Of a stretch of 64,000 nt of DNA, positions 54,503 through 62,643 are shown one piece after another. Position 1 is the first letter of the stretch. Each line of letters starts with the position of its first letter. The translations under genes were made by a program, and so were the position numbers. This DNA is from Actinomycetota bacterium (GTDB lineage: Bacteria > Actinomycetota > Acidimicrobiia > Acidimicrobiales > AC-14), in the NCBI GenBank assembly GCA_005888325.1, contig VAWU01000015.1, forward strand, positions 1 through 64,000, read 5' to 3'. The notes under the pieces are model-generated. The model did no database searches, was not told the origin of the DNA, and was given only the letters and a program-made list of their open reading frames with translations.

Positions 54503-55033
54503 GTGGCCCCGGAATCATCCTGGCTGAAGAACCACATCCGCGACATCCCCGACTTCCCGCGACCGGGCGTCGTGTTCAAGGACATCACGCCCCTGCTGGC
54601 CGACGTCGACGCGTTTCGCTTCACGGTCGACGCGATCGCCGACCACTTCGCGGGGCGCACGGTCGACAAGGTCCTGGGGGTGGAGGCCCGGGGCTTCATC
54701 CTGGCCGCGCCGGTCGCGTACCGGTTCGGCGCCGGCTTCGTGCCCGTCCGCAAGGCGGGCAAGCTGCCGTGGCAGATCGAGAAGGAGGAGTACGAGCTCG
54801 AGTACGGCACCGACCTCCTCGAGATCCACCGCGACGCGCTGGGTCCCGGCGAGCAGACTCTGGTGATCGACGACGTCCTGGCCACCGGCGGCACCGCCGC
54901 CGCATCGATCCGCCTCGTGCGGAAGCTGGGCGCGTCGGTCGTGGGCTCCGGGTCGATCATCGAGCTGGGGTTCCTCGAGGGCCGGAGCAAGCTCGAGGGC
55001 GTCGACATCATCTCCCTGGTGAACTACGAGTAG
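54503..55033 (+). CDS. apt: Adenine phosphoribosyltransferase
   Basis: 176 aa. It converts adenine and PRPP to AMP. Blocks: WLKNHIRDIPDFPRPGVVFK, DITPLLADVDAFRFTVDAIA, VLGVEARGFILAAPVAYRFG and the PRPP-binding loop TLVIDDVLATGGTAAASI. The order secF, apt, rel is that of M. tuberculosis and many actinobacteria; the link to (p)ppGpp and purine balance is a known genomic pattern. The rel gene starts 7 nt after the stop. Confidence 0.96.
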   Translation: MAPESSWLKNHIRDIPDFPRPGVVFKDITPLLADVDAFRFTVDAIADHFAGRTVDKVLGVEARGFILAAPVAYRFGAGFVPVRKAGKLPWQIEKEEYELEYGTDLLEIHRDALGPGEQTLVIDDVLATGGTAAASIRLVRKLGASVVGSGSIIELGFLEGRSKLEGVDIISLVNYE

Positions 55034-55040
55034 GCGCCAG

Positions 55041-57254
55041 GTGGCAACCGTCGACCGCGTGCTTCCCTGGCGGCGCCAGCCGGCCGCGCCGGTCGAGCTG
55101 GGCCGGGTCCTCGACAGCTACCGGAGCCGCCACCCACGCGCCCAGACCGCGCTGATCACCCGGGCCCACGCGGTGGCCCGCGAGGCCCACGAGGGCCAGG
55201 TGCGCAAGTCGGGCGACCCCTACATCCAGCACCCGCTGGCGGTGGCCCTCATCCTGGCCGACCTGGGCCTCGACGACATCACGCTGGCAGCGGCGCTGCT
55301 GCACGACGCGGTCGAGGACACCGGCGTCGTCATCGAGCGCATCACCACCGAGTTCGGGCCCGAGGTCTCGTCGATCGTCGACGGTGTCACCAAGCTCGAC
55401 CGGGTGCACTTCGACTCCAAGGAGGCCCAGCAGGCGGCGAGCATGCGGAAGATGCTCGTGGCGATGGCCAAGGACATCCGCGTCCTGCTCATCAAGCTGG
55501 CCGACCGGCTCCACAACATGCGCACGATCGCGGCGATGCCGGAGTGGAAGCAGCGGCGCACCGCGCAGGAGACGCTCGACGTGTACGCGCCGCTGGCCCA
55601 CCGCCTCGGCATCCAGGACATGAAGTGGCAGCTGGAGGACCTGGCGTTCGCGACCCTGCACCCGAAGCGCTACGCGGAGATCGAGCAGATGGTCGCCACC
55701 CGCTCGCCCGAGCGCGACATCTACCTCGCCCAGGTGCTCGAGGAGGTCAAGGAGCGGCTCGGGGAGCTGCGCATCTCGGCTGACGTCACGGGTCGTCCGA
55801 AGCACTACTGGAGCATCTACGAGAAGATGGTCGTGAAGGGCAGGGAGTTCGACGACATCTTCGATCTCGTCGGCATTCGCGTGCTCGTCGAGAGCGTGAA
55901 GGACTGCTACGCCGCGCTCGGGTCGATCCACGCCACGTGGCTACCGGTGCAGGGTCGGTTCAAGGACTACATCGCGATGCCGAAGTTCAACCTCTACCAG
56001 TCGCTCCACACGACGGTGGTCGGGCCGCAGGGCAAGCCGCTCGAGGTGCAGATCCGCACGCGCGAGATGCACCACCGCGCCGAGTTCGGCATCGCCGCCC
56101 ACTGGGGCTACAAGGAGCACTCGCCCAACGACGACGTCGCCTGGCTGCAGCGCATCGTCGACTGGCAGTCGGAGACCTCCGACCCGGCCGAGTTCATGGA
56201 GACGCTGAAGATCGACCTCGACCAGGACGAGGTCTTCGTCTTCACCCCGAAGGGCGACGTCATCACCCTCCCGGTCAAGTCCTCACCGATCGACTTCGCC
56301 TACTCCATCCACACCGAGGTCGGCCACCGCTGCATCGGGGCGCGCGTGAACGGCCGCCTCGTGCCCCTCGAGTCGCACCTGTCGTCGGGCGACACCGTCG
56401 AGATCTTCACCTCGAAGGTGGAGCACGCGGGCCCGTCGCGCGACTGGCTCAAGCTCGTGGCGAGTCCGCGGGCGCGCAACAAGATCCGGCAATGGTTCTC
56501 GCGCGAGCGCCGCGAGGACGCGATCGAGAACGGTCGCGACGACCTGCACAAGGCCATGCGGCGCGAAGGCCTGCCGGTGCAGAAGCTCGGCTCGTCGCCG
56601 GTGTTGTTGAACGTCGCCGAGGTCATGAACTACGTCGACCTCGACGCCCTGCACGCGGCGATCGGCGACGGGCACGTGTCGGCGCGCGCCGTCGCGCAAC
56701 GCATCGCGCGCGAGCTCCGCGGTGGCGATCACGAGGAGCAGCTCCCCTCGACCGTCAACCAGCCGCGCAAGCCCAGCCGCAGCCGCCGGCAAGCGGTGGG
56801 CGTGCACGTGGAGGGCCTCGACGACGTGATGGTGCGCCTGGCCCGCTGCTGCACCCCGGTGCCGGGCGACGAGATCATCGGCTTCATCACCATCGGTCGC
56901 GGGGTGTCTGTCCACCGCTCCGACTGCGCCAACGCCGCCTCGCTCTCGACCGAGAAGGGCGATCGTCTCATCGAGGTGGAGTGGGATCGCGAGAGCGCGG
57001 GCGTGTTCGTGGCGTCGATCGAGGTCGAGGCCCTCGACCGGTCGAAGCTCCTGCGCGACGTGTCGACTGTGCTCTCCGACCACCACGTCAACATCCTGGC
57101 GTCGTCGTCACACACCGGCTCCGACCGCGTCGCCCGCCTGCGGTTCGACTTCGAGCTCGCCGACCCGTCGCACCTCGAGTCGCTGCTGACCACGGTGAAG
57201 AAGGTCGACTCCGTGTTCGACGCCTACCGGCTGCTCCCCGGTCAGAGGCGCTGA
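55041..57254 (+). CDS. rel: Bifunctional (p)ppGpp synthetase/hydrolase Rel (RSH)
   Basis: 737 aa from GTG. Domain order: HD hydrolase (IQHPLAVALILADLGLDDIT, LLHDAVEDTG intact), synthetase (GRPKHYWSIYEKM and RFKDYIAMPKFNLYQSLHTT; the RxKD motif is the bifunctional type), TGS (DEVFVFTPKGDVITLPVKSS), helical, the Cys-rich zinc-finger-type domain (LARCCTPVPGDEIIGFITI) and ACT (GVFVASIEVEALDRSKLLRD). Both hydrolase and synthetase sites appear complete. It manages the stringent response. Confidence 0.97.
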   Translation: MATVDRVLPWRRQPAAPVELGRVLDSYRSRHPRAQTALITRAHAVAREAHEGQVRKSGDPYIQHPLAVALILADLGLDDITLAAALLHDAVEDTGVVIERITTEFGPEVSSIVDGVTKLDRVHFDSKEAQQAASMRKMLVAMAKDIRVLLIKLADRLHNMRTIAAMPEWKQRRTAQETLDVYAPLAHRLGIQDMKWQLEDLAFATLHPKRYAEIEQMVATRSPERDIYLAQVLEEVKERLGELRISADVTGRPKHYWSIYEKMVVKGREFDDIFDLVGIRVLVESVKDCYAALGSIHATWLPVQGRFKDYIAMPKFNLYQSLHTTVVGPQGKPLEVQIRTREMHHRAEFGIAAHWGYKEHSPNDDVAWLQRIVDWQSETSDPAEFMETLKIDLDQDEVFVFTPKGDVITLPVKSSPIDFAYSIHTEVGHRCIGARVNGRLVPLESHLSSGDTVEIFTSKVEHAGPSRDWLKLVASPRARNKIRQWFSRERREDAIENGRDDLHKAMRREGLPVQKLGSSPVLLNVAEVMNYVDLDALHAAIGDGHVSARAVAQRIARELRGGDHEEQLPSTVNQPRKPSRSRRQAVGVHVEGLDDVMVRLARCCTPVPGDEIIGFITIGRGVSVHRSDCANAASLSTEKGDRLIEVEWDRESAGVFVASIEVEALDRSKLLRDVSTVLSDHHVNILASSSHTGSDRVARLRFDFELADPSHLESLLTTVKKVDSVFDAYRLLPGQRR

Positions 57255-57503
57255 GCCGTAGCAGCCGTCTTCTCGGTCGAGGCTGAGCAGTCACGGCAGC
57301 GCCTCGGCGAGTCCCGGCACCACCACCACCACCACGGGGTCGGCACCACCTCGGTCCGGTCCTGGGGGTGACCAAACGGTAAGGCGGGCCTTCCCCGTGG
57401 AGCGCGATTCATAGCCGTCGGAGCGATAGGTCCCGAGCTCCCGTCGCCGGATGATCTCCGGGAAGGCATGAGTGACATGCCTCGACACCCGGAGGTGAGC
57501 ACG
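57255..57503. other. Intergenic region between rel and the RTX-like gene
   Basis: 249 bp with no gene called. A (CAC)n run encodes nothing sensible. I looked for known riboswitch cores and found none I can defend. A GGTAAGGC at about 57379 and GGAGGTGAG at 57491 may belong to the promoter and ribosome-binding site of the next gene. Confidence 0.4.
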
Positions 57504-58259
57504 ATGGAGCTGAACAAGATCACGCGCAGCGTCCGACGGAGAGTGGCCCGGGTCGCAGCCGCGGCGATGGTCGTGGGAGCAGCGACGGTCTCGCTCGTCG
57601 GTTCCGCGGACGCGGCAACCGCCTATTGCTACGGCGCGAAGGTGACCATCCTGGGGACACCGGGAAACGACAAGCTGCTGGGGTCCTTCGGGCCCGACGT
57701 CATCTCGGGCCTCGGCGGCGACGATCTCATCTACGGCCGCGACGGCAACGACATCATCTGCGGCGACGCCGGTGCCGACACGATCTACGGGTCCTACGGC
57801 GACGACAAGATCGGCGGCGGGCCCGGCAACGACAAGCTCTACGGGTCCTCCGGCAACGACAAGCTGTACGGCGCCGGCGAGAACGACGTTCTCTGGGGCG
57901 GTGACGGCAACGACCGGGTCGAGGGCGGCGACGGCAACGACCACAGCCGCAGCTGGGGCCGCGACGAGCTCCACGGCGACGCGGGCAACGACGTGCTCGG
58001 GGGCAGCGCCGGGAACGATTTCCTCTTCGGTGGCCTCGGCAACGACTGGCACTTCGCCTATGCCGGCGATGACCTGCTGGCGGACGGGAGCGGCGACGAC
58101 TACTTCTCGGGCAACGTCGGCAACGACGACCTCAACGCGGTCGACAGCTCGCCGTCACCCGTGAACGCCGATTACGTGTCCGGCTACGCGGGTTTCGACC
58201 ACTGCGCGGTGGATGCCTACGACACGAGCTACGGCACGGTCACCGGCTGCGACTTCTGA
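57504..58259 (+). CDS. Secreted RTX-like calcium-binding repeat protein
   Basis: 251 aa. The ATG at 57504 is chosen because GGAGG lies 9 nt upstream; an earlier ATG at 57468 is possible. A signal peptide (ARVAAAAMVVGAATVSLVGSADAA) precedes about twelve nonapeptide repeats of the GGxGxDxxx type, such as GGDGNDRVEGGDGNDH and GNDKLYGSSGNDKLYG. These coil into a calcium-stabilised beta-roll. Two Cys near each end may form disulfides (AYCYG, DHCAV, TGCDF). No enzymatic domain is present. A terminator-like hairpin follows at 58279. Confidence 0.87.
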   Translation: MELNKITRSVRRRVARVAAAAMVVGAATVSLVGSADAATAYCYGAKVTILGTPGNDKLLGSFGPDVISGLGGDDLIYGRDGNDIICGDAGADTIYGSYGDDKIGGGPGNDKLYGSSGNDKLYGAGENDVLWGGDGNDRVEGGDGNDHSRSWGRDELHGDAGNDVLGGSAGNDFLFGGLGNDWHFAYAGDDLLADGSGDDYFSGNVGNDDLNAVDSSPSPVNADYVSGYAGFDHCAVDAYDTSYGTVTGCDF

Positions 58260-58278
58260 GCACCGGTCGCACCGAGCG

Positions 58279-58314
58279 TGAGCGTCCCCCTTCCCAGAGG
58301 GCGGGGGACGCTCA
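58279..58314 (+). terminator. Terminator hairpin after the RTX-like gene
   Basis: A perfect 12-bp stem (TGAGCGTCCCCC / GGGGGACGCTCA) with a 12-nt loop begins 20 nt after the stop codon. A second small hairpin (ATCGCGC-GT-GCGCGAT, 58314-58329) follows directly. No T tract. Confidence 0.65.
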
Positions 58315-58352
58315 TCGCGCGTGCGCGATGGCGACCGAGGAACGACCGCCAT

Positions 58353-58358
58353 TAGACT
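58353..58358 (+). promoter_or_regulatory. Promoter of the LVIVD-protein gene (TAGACT)
   Basis: TAGACT lies 36 nt before the ATG at 58395, with a GGGGG at 58384-58388 as ribosome-binding site. Confidence 0.45.
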
Positions 58359-58394
58359 CGCCATCCGCTCACCTGGAACATCTGGGGGTCGCGC

Positions 58395-59849
58395 ATGAAG
58401 GGGTCACCTCGTCCGAAGTTCGTGGCCATCGCCGCGTTCTCGCTGCTGCTCGGCGTCGCAGTCCCTATCACCGCTCGGACGATGGTCGGCGCGAGCGCGG
58501 CGACGATCAGTGCCGTCCCTCGTGCGCAATGCGGTCCCGGCTCGGATCCCGAGACGGGCATGCAGGGGCGCGTGAGTGCGGACGACGTCGCCAGTGGCCG
58601 CGCGGCGAGGGGATACACGTGCAACACCGCGGTCGTCAGCCACGAGAGCACGGCTGGCGGGTTCCGAGTGCAGCGGTATGCCGACAAGAGCGGCCATGTG
58701 TGCGCGTTCTACGACTCCACCCTCCTGTTCCCGACCAACGCGTTGATCGGCAGCACGCACAAGACGGGTGTCTTCGTGCTGGACATGACCGATCCCGCAC
58801 ACCCGGTGCAGACAGCCGAGTTGGTGACGCCGGCGATGCAGTCCCCCCACGAGTCGTTGAGCCTCAACGTTCCCCGTGGTCTGCTCGCGGCAGATCTCGG
58901 CAACCCCTTCACATACCCGGGCGTCGTCGACATCTACAGCGTGGCCGACGACTGCCGGCATCCGGCGTTGCAGTCGAGCCTTCCGATCGGTGCGTTCGGT
59001 CACGAGGGCGCGTTCTCGCCCGACGGCAGGACCTTCTGGGTGAGCGCGGCGGGGGGTGGCACTCTCACCGCGATCGACGTGTCGAATCCCGCCGCACCGG
59101 TGCCCCTGTGGATCAAGACCGGCATCTACGTGCACGGCCTCAACATCGGTAGGAACGGCAACTCGTTGTACTACGCCGCCCTCGGCTACAACGGCGAAAG
59201 CCCGGGACTGACGATCCTCGACGTGAACGAGATCCAGCGTCGCGTGCCGAACCCGCAGGTCCGCACGATCAGCCACCTGACGTGGCACACGGTGAGCCTT
59301 CCGCAGGTTCCCATCCCCGTGAAGATCAACGGCCATCGTTACCTGGTCGAGATCGACGAGTTCGCGACGACCGGGGGACCGCTTCCCTCCTCCGACGTGA
59401 ACGCCAAGGTCGGCGCGGCCCGCATCATCGACATCGCCGACGAGTCGCACCCGCGGGTCATCTCGAACATCAGGCTCGAGGTGAACACGCCGTCGGGGCG
59501 GGCCGCGACGATCAACGATCCGGGCGCGAACAACTCGCTTCAGGGCTATGCCGGCCACTACTGCGCGGTGCCCCGACGCGCCGACCCCGGCATCGTCGCC
59601 TGCTCGTTCATCCTCTCGGGCCTCCGCGTCTTCGACATTCGCGACCCTTATCACCCGAGGGAGCTCGCCTACTTCAACGCCCCTGTCCATCCGGCTCCGC
59701 AGGGTGGTCCCGGGAGCAACTATGCGATGAGCGCGCCCGCGTTCGACTCGCAGCGAGGCCAGATCTGGTACTCGGACGGCAACGACGGCTTCTACGCGGT
59801 GAAGGTCACGAACGGCGTGTGGCCGTTCCCGACGTTCGGAGGGCCGTAA
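58395..59849 (+). CDS. Secreted LVIVD-repeat beta-propeller protein
   Basis: 484 aa. The signal peptide is KFVAIAAFSLLLGVAVPITA. The repeats of the LVIVD type, surface-exposed propeller blades, are visible as TGVFVLDMTDPAHPVQTAEL, GVVDIYSVADDCRHPALQSS, LTAIDVSNPAAPVPLWI, ARIIDIADESHPRVISNI and GLRVFDIRDPYHPRELAYF. The family is extracellular and of unknown function. It stands alone between the RTX-like gene and an SOS-boxed HNH gene. Several Cys (CGPG, YTC, VCAF, DDC, HYC, VAC) suggest disulfides. Confidence 0.88.
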   Translation: MKGSPRPKFVAIAAFSLLLGVAVPITARTMVGASAATISAVPRAQCGPGSDPETGMQGRVSADDVASGRAARGYTCNTAVVSHESTAGGFRVQRYADKSGHVCAFYDSTLLFPTNALIGSTHKTGVFVLDMTDPAHPVQTAELVTPAMQSPHESLSLNVPRGLLAADLGNPFTYPGVVDIYSVADDCRHPALQSSLPIGAFGHEGAFSPDGRTFWVSAAGGGTLTAIDVSNPAAPVPLWIKTGIYVHGLNIGRNGNSLYYAALGYNGESPGLTILDVNEIQRRVPNPQVRTISHLTWHTVSLPQVPIPVKINGHRYLVEIDEFATTGGPLPSSDVNAKVGAARIIDIADESHPRVISNIRLEVNTPSGRAATINDPGANNSLQGYAGHYCAVPRRADPGIVACSFILSGLRVFDIRDPYHPRELAYFNAPVHPAPQGGPGSNYAMSAPAFDSQRGQIWYSDGNDGFYAVKVTNGVWPFPTFGGP

Positions 59850-59913
59850 GCGGGCTCCACGCGCGGTCAGAGGACCCACCGGACAAGACGTTGTTCTTGT
59901 CGCTGGGGCCTGG

Positions 59914-59934
59914 TACCATCGAACATACGTTCGC
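59914..59934 (+). promoter_or_regulatory. Promoter and LexA (SOS) box of the DUF222-HNH gene
   Basis: TACCAT (59914-59919) is directly followed by TCGAACATACGTTCGC (59919-59934), which matches the actinobacterial SOS box TCGAAC-N4-GTTCGA at 15 of 16 positions when the spacer is ignored. LexA there would cover the transcription start. In M. tuberculosis several 13E12/DUF222 genes have such boxes (established). Confidence 0.75.
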
Positions 59935-59972
59935 TTCCCCGTGAGCTGTAGCCCCGGACGTCGGAGTTCGTC

Positions 59973-61436
59973 GTGGGTCTGTGCGACATGGAAGCGGAGT
60001 TGCGCGAGTTCGTGGCTGCCCTCGAGCCCGAGACGCTGCCTGCCGAGGCGGCGGTGGGTCTGGTCGACACCTTCGCAACCATCGAGAAGCTGGGCGCCGC
60101 GGGCAAAGCACTCGCGGCCCGAAGGGTGGCCGAATCCAACCTCTGGCGAGGTGTGGGCGAGCGCTCCGCGGCCCACTGGCTGGCGCGGCGCAGCGGCACA
60201 TCCATCGGCAGCGCGATGTCGACGCTCGAGACCGCGGCCCGATTGCCGGAGCTGCCGGCGGTGGACGCGGCGATGCGGGCGGGGGAGCTCTCCTCGGTGC
60301 AGGCCAACGAGATCGCCTCGGCCGCCGGACCCGACCCAGGCGCCGGAGCCGAGCTGGTGGACGTGGCGCGGAACGACGGTGTGGCCGGCCTGAAGGACAA
60401 GTGCCGGCGGGTCAAGGCTGCGGCCGCGCCCGACGAGATGGCGCGCCACCGTGCCATCCACGCGTCGCGCTCGTTACGTCATTGGAACGACCCCGACGGC
60501 GCGGGGCGCCTCGACGGGCGCTTCACCCCCGAGGTGCTGGCCGAGGTGCTGGTGGCGCTCGAGCCCTTCGAGGCCGAGGCGTTCCGCGAGGCCCGGGCCG
60601 AGGGACGGCGGGAGGGCTTCGACGCCTACCGGGCCGATGCGTTGCTCGCTCTGGCGCGAGCCGGGCGCGACGGCTCCGGGTGCGGCTCGTCGCGACCGCG
60701 TAACACCGTGCACGTCGTGATCGACCATGCCGCGCTGGTGCGAGGAACGGCAGCACCGGGTGAGCGCTGCGAGGTCGCCGGCGGCGGGCCGGTGCCGGTG
60801 AGCGTGGTGCGCTCGATGCTGGACGACGCCGTCGTGAGCGACGGGGTGGATGTCTCAACGGTGGCGCACTTGGGGCGGCGGCCCACCGCGCATCAGCGCA
60901 GCGCGCTGGAGGTGCGCGACCCCGAGTGCGTGGTGCCCGCGTGCCACGTGCGGGTGGGGCTCGAGATCGACCACGTCGAGCCCTGGAGCGCGACGCGTAT
61001 CACCAAGCTCGACGCGCTGGCCAAGCTGTGTCGGTTCCACCACGCGCAGAAGACGCACGAGGGCTACCGGCTGGAGGGCGGGCCGGGGACACTGGCGCTG
61101 GCTCAAGCCCGACGGCAGCGACGTCGACCCGCGTCCGCCGCCGCGACCGGGGCGGGCACCGCGACCACCCGACGACGACGGCACGGGCACGGTCGCGGAG
61201 CGACAGGCGCGCATCTGCGATGCCGCCATCGCTCGCATCGAGGAGCTGCTTCGGTGGGCCCCGCTCGCGATCGGCGCCTCGTCCGGGATCGGGTAGCGCC
61301 CGGGGTCGGTCTCGCCCGGCTACCCCGCACCGGCTCTCCATCGTCAATTCACCGAGGATCTGGAGTTGCGACGGTAGCCTCCGAGGGTGCCCCCGTTTCG
61401 CACGCCGAAGGGTACCCACGACGTCCTCCCGCCTGA
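59973..61436 (+). CDS. DUF222/HNH endonuclease (13E12 family), C-terminus frameshifted
   Basis: The open frame encodes 487 aa. Residues 1-300 are the DUF222 helical domain (AARRVAESNLWRGVGERSAA, LPELPAVDAAMRAGELSSVQ). The HNH domain follows (CVVPACHVRVGLEIDHVEPW, LAKLCRFHHAQKTHEGY). Right after GGPG the frame turns into Arg/Ala-rich nonsense and overlaps the hisS start by 50 nt. Dropping one base at about 61089 restores the family continuation HWRWLKPDGSDVDP and a stop at 61296. So the true product is about 440 aa or the gene is newly broken. Start: GTG 59973; ATG 59988 is an alternative. Confidence 0.82.
   Translation: MGLCDMEAELREFVAALEPETLPAEAAVGLVDTFATIEKLGAAGKALAARRVAESNLWRGVGERSAAHWLARRSGTSIGSAMSTLETAARLPELPAVDAAMRAGELSSVQANEIASAAGPDPGAGAELVDVARNDGVAGLKDKCRRVKAAAAPDEMARHRAIHASRSLRHWNDPDGAGRLDGRFTPEVLAEVLVALEPFEAEAFREARAEGRREGFDAYRADALLALARAGRDGSGCGSSRPRNTVHVVIDHAALVRGTAAPGERCEVAGGGPVPVSVVRSMLDDAVVSDGVDVSTVAHLGRRPTAHQRSALEVRDPECVVPACHVRVGLEIDHVEPWSATRITKLDALAKLCRFHHAQKTHEGYRLEGGPGTLALAQARRQRRRPASAAATGAGTATTRRRRHGHGRGATGAHLRCRHRSHRGAASVGPARDRRLVRDRVAPGVGLARLPRTGSPSSIHRGSGVATVASEGAPVSHAEGYPRRPPA
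61089..61296 (+). pseudogene. Displaced C-terminal frame of the DUF222-HNH gene
   Basis: In the +1 frame from 61090 the sequence reads HWRWLKPDGSDVDPRPPPRP and later VAERQARICDAAIARIEELL, then stops at 61294-61296, well before hisS. This is the expected tail after the HNH domain. A single extra A at 61089 (GGGG-A-CAC) accounts for the shift. It is either a recent mutation, a sequencing error or a slippage site. Confidence 0.65.
61375..61380 (+). promoter_or_regulatory. Leaderless promoter of hisS (TAGCCT)
   Basis: TAGCCT ends 6 nt before the hisS GTG (61387). No T-box-like leader fits in the 90-bp gap after the HNH stop at 61296. Confidence 0.55.
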
Positions 61437-62643
61437 GTCGGGCCGGTGGCAGGCGCTCGTCGCCGCGTTCGCGGCGCGCGCCGACCGCGCCGGCTACGGG
61501 CTGGTCGTGAGCCCGACGTTCGAGGAGGTCGGCGTGTTCCAGCGGCTCGGCGAGTCCACCGACGTGGTGCGCAAGGAGATGTACGAGTTCGAGGACAGGG
61601 ACGCGCGGCACATGGCGCTGCGTCCCGAAGGCACCGCGCCCGTCGTGCGCGCTTACGCGCAGCACCGTCCGCCGCTGCCGTTCAAGGCCTGGTACGTCGC
61701 CCCGAGCTTTCGTTACGAGCGACCACAGGCCGGGCGGTACCGCGAGCATCATCAGCTCGGCGTCGAGGTCCTCGGCACCGACGACCCCGATGTCGACGTC
61801 GAGGTGATCGCGCTCGCGGCCCGGCTGTTCGCCGCCGACCTCGGCTTGAAGCGTGTCACGCTGCGGCTCAACTCGCTGGGCGACGCCGAGTGCAGGCCCG
61901 CGTATCGAGAGGTCCTGGTGGCGTACCTCACCGCCCATCGGGCCGAGCTCTGCGACGAGCACCGCGACCGGATCGACGTCAACCCGTTGCGCGTGCTCGA
62001 CTGCAAACGGCCCGGGTGCGCCCGGGTCACGAAGGACGCGCCCCGGATGCTCGACTACCTGTGCGACGCGTGCCGAGCGCACTTCCAACGGGTGGAGGCC
62101 GGCCTCGCCGCGCTCGGCGTGGCCTACACCATCGACACCCTGCTGGTGCGTGGCCTCGACTACTACATGCGCACGACCTTCGAGTTCGCCGCCGACGCGC
62201 TGGACGCGGCGCAGAACGGAATCGGCGGCGGCGGCCGCTACGACGGACTGGCGGAGGCGCTCGGCGCGCCGCCGACGCCGGGCATCGGCTTCGGTCTCGG
62301 CGTCGAGCGGATCCTGCTCGCGTGTGACGCCGAAGGGGTGTTCCCGGCACCCGCCGCCAGGGTCGATGTGTTCGTGGTCGACACCGCCGGCGGCGCGACC
62401 GCGCTCGAGCTCACCCACGCGCTGCGCGACGCGGGAATCCGCGCCGACCGGGCATTCGACGCACGCTCGATGAAGGCGCAGTTCAAGCAGGCCGACCGCT
62501 CGGGCGCGGAGCTGGTGGTCATCGCCGGGCCCGACGAGGTGGCCGACGGGCAGGTGAAGGTGCAGTCGCTCACGTCCGCCGGAGAAGAGCTCGTGGCCAT
62601 CGACGATGTCGTCGCGCACGTGACGAAGCGGCTCGACCGATGA
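61387..62643 (+). CDS. hisS: Histidyl-tRNA synthetase
   Basis: 418 aa from GTG. Class II core: PKGTHDVLPPESGRWQAL, motif 2 RPEGTAPVVRAYAQH then FRYERPQAGRYREHHQLGVE, the HisRS-specific LLVRGLDYYMRTTFEF and motif 3 GIGFGLGVERILLA. The C-terminal anticodon-binding domain starts near VDVFVVDTAGG. Length is the bacterial norm. The aspS ATG overlaps its stop (ATGA), as in the known hisS-aspS neighbourhood. Confidence 0.97.
   Translation: MPPFRTPKGTHDVLPPESGRWQALVAAFAARADRAGYGLVVSPTFEEVGVFQRLGESTDVVRKEMYEFEDRDARHMALRPEGTAPVVRAYAQHRPPLPFKAWYVAPSFRYERPQAGRYREHHQLGVEVLGTDDPDVDVEVIALAARLFAADLGLKRVTLRLNSLGDAECRPAYREVLVAYLTAHRAELCDEHRDRIDVNPLRVLDCKRPGCARVTKDAPRMLDYLCDACRAHFQRVEAGLAALGVAYTIDTLLVRGLDYYMRTTFEFAADALDAAQNGIGGGGRYDGLAEALGAPPTPGIGFGLGVERILLACDAEGVFPAPAARVDVFVVDTAGGATALELTHALRDAGIRADRAFDARSMKAQFKQADRSGAELVVIAGPDEVADGQVKVQSLTSAGEELVAIDDVVAHVTKRLDR

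Noticed and set aside
57255-57503. Riboswitch in the rel/RTX gap (GGTAAGGC and GGGAAGGC elements)
   Set aside because: I could not match a known c-di-AMP, c-di-GMP or cobalamin riboswitch core, nor draw a convincing pseudoknot.
57640-58140. CRISPR-like periodic repeats
   Set aside because: The 27-bp periodicity is coding: GGxGxDxxx nonapeptides of an RTX beta-roll, with no conserved DNA repeat separated by unique spacers.
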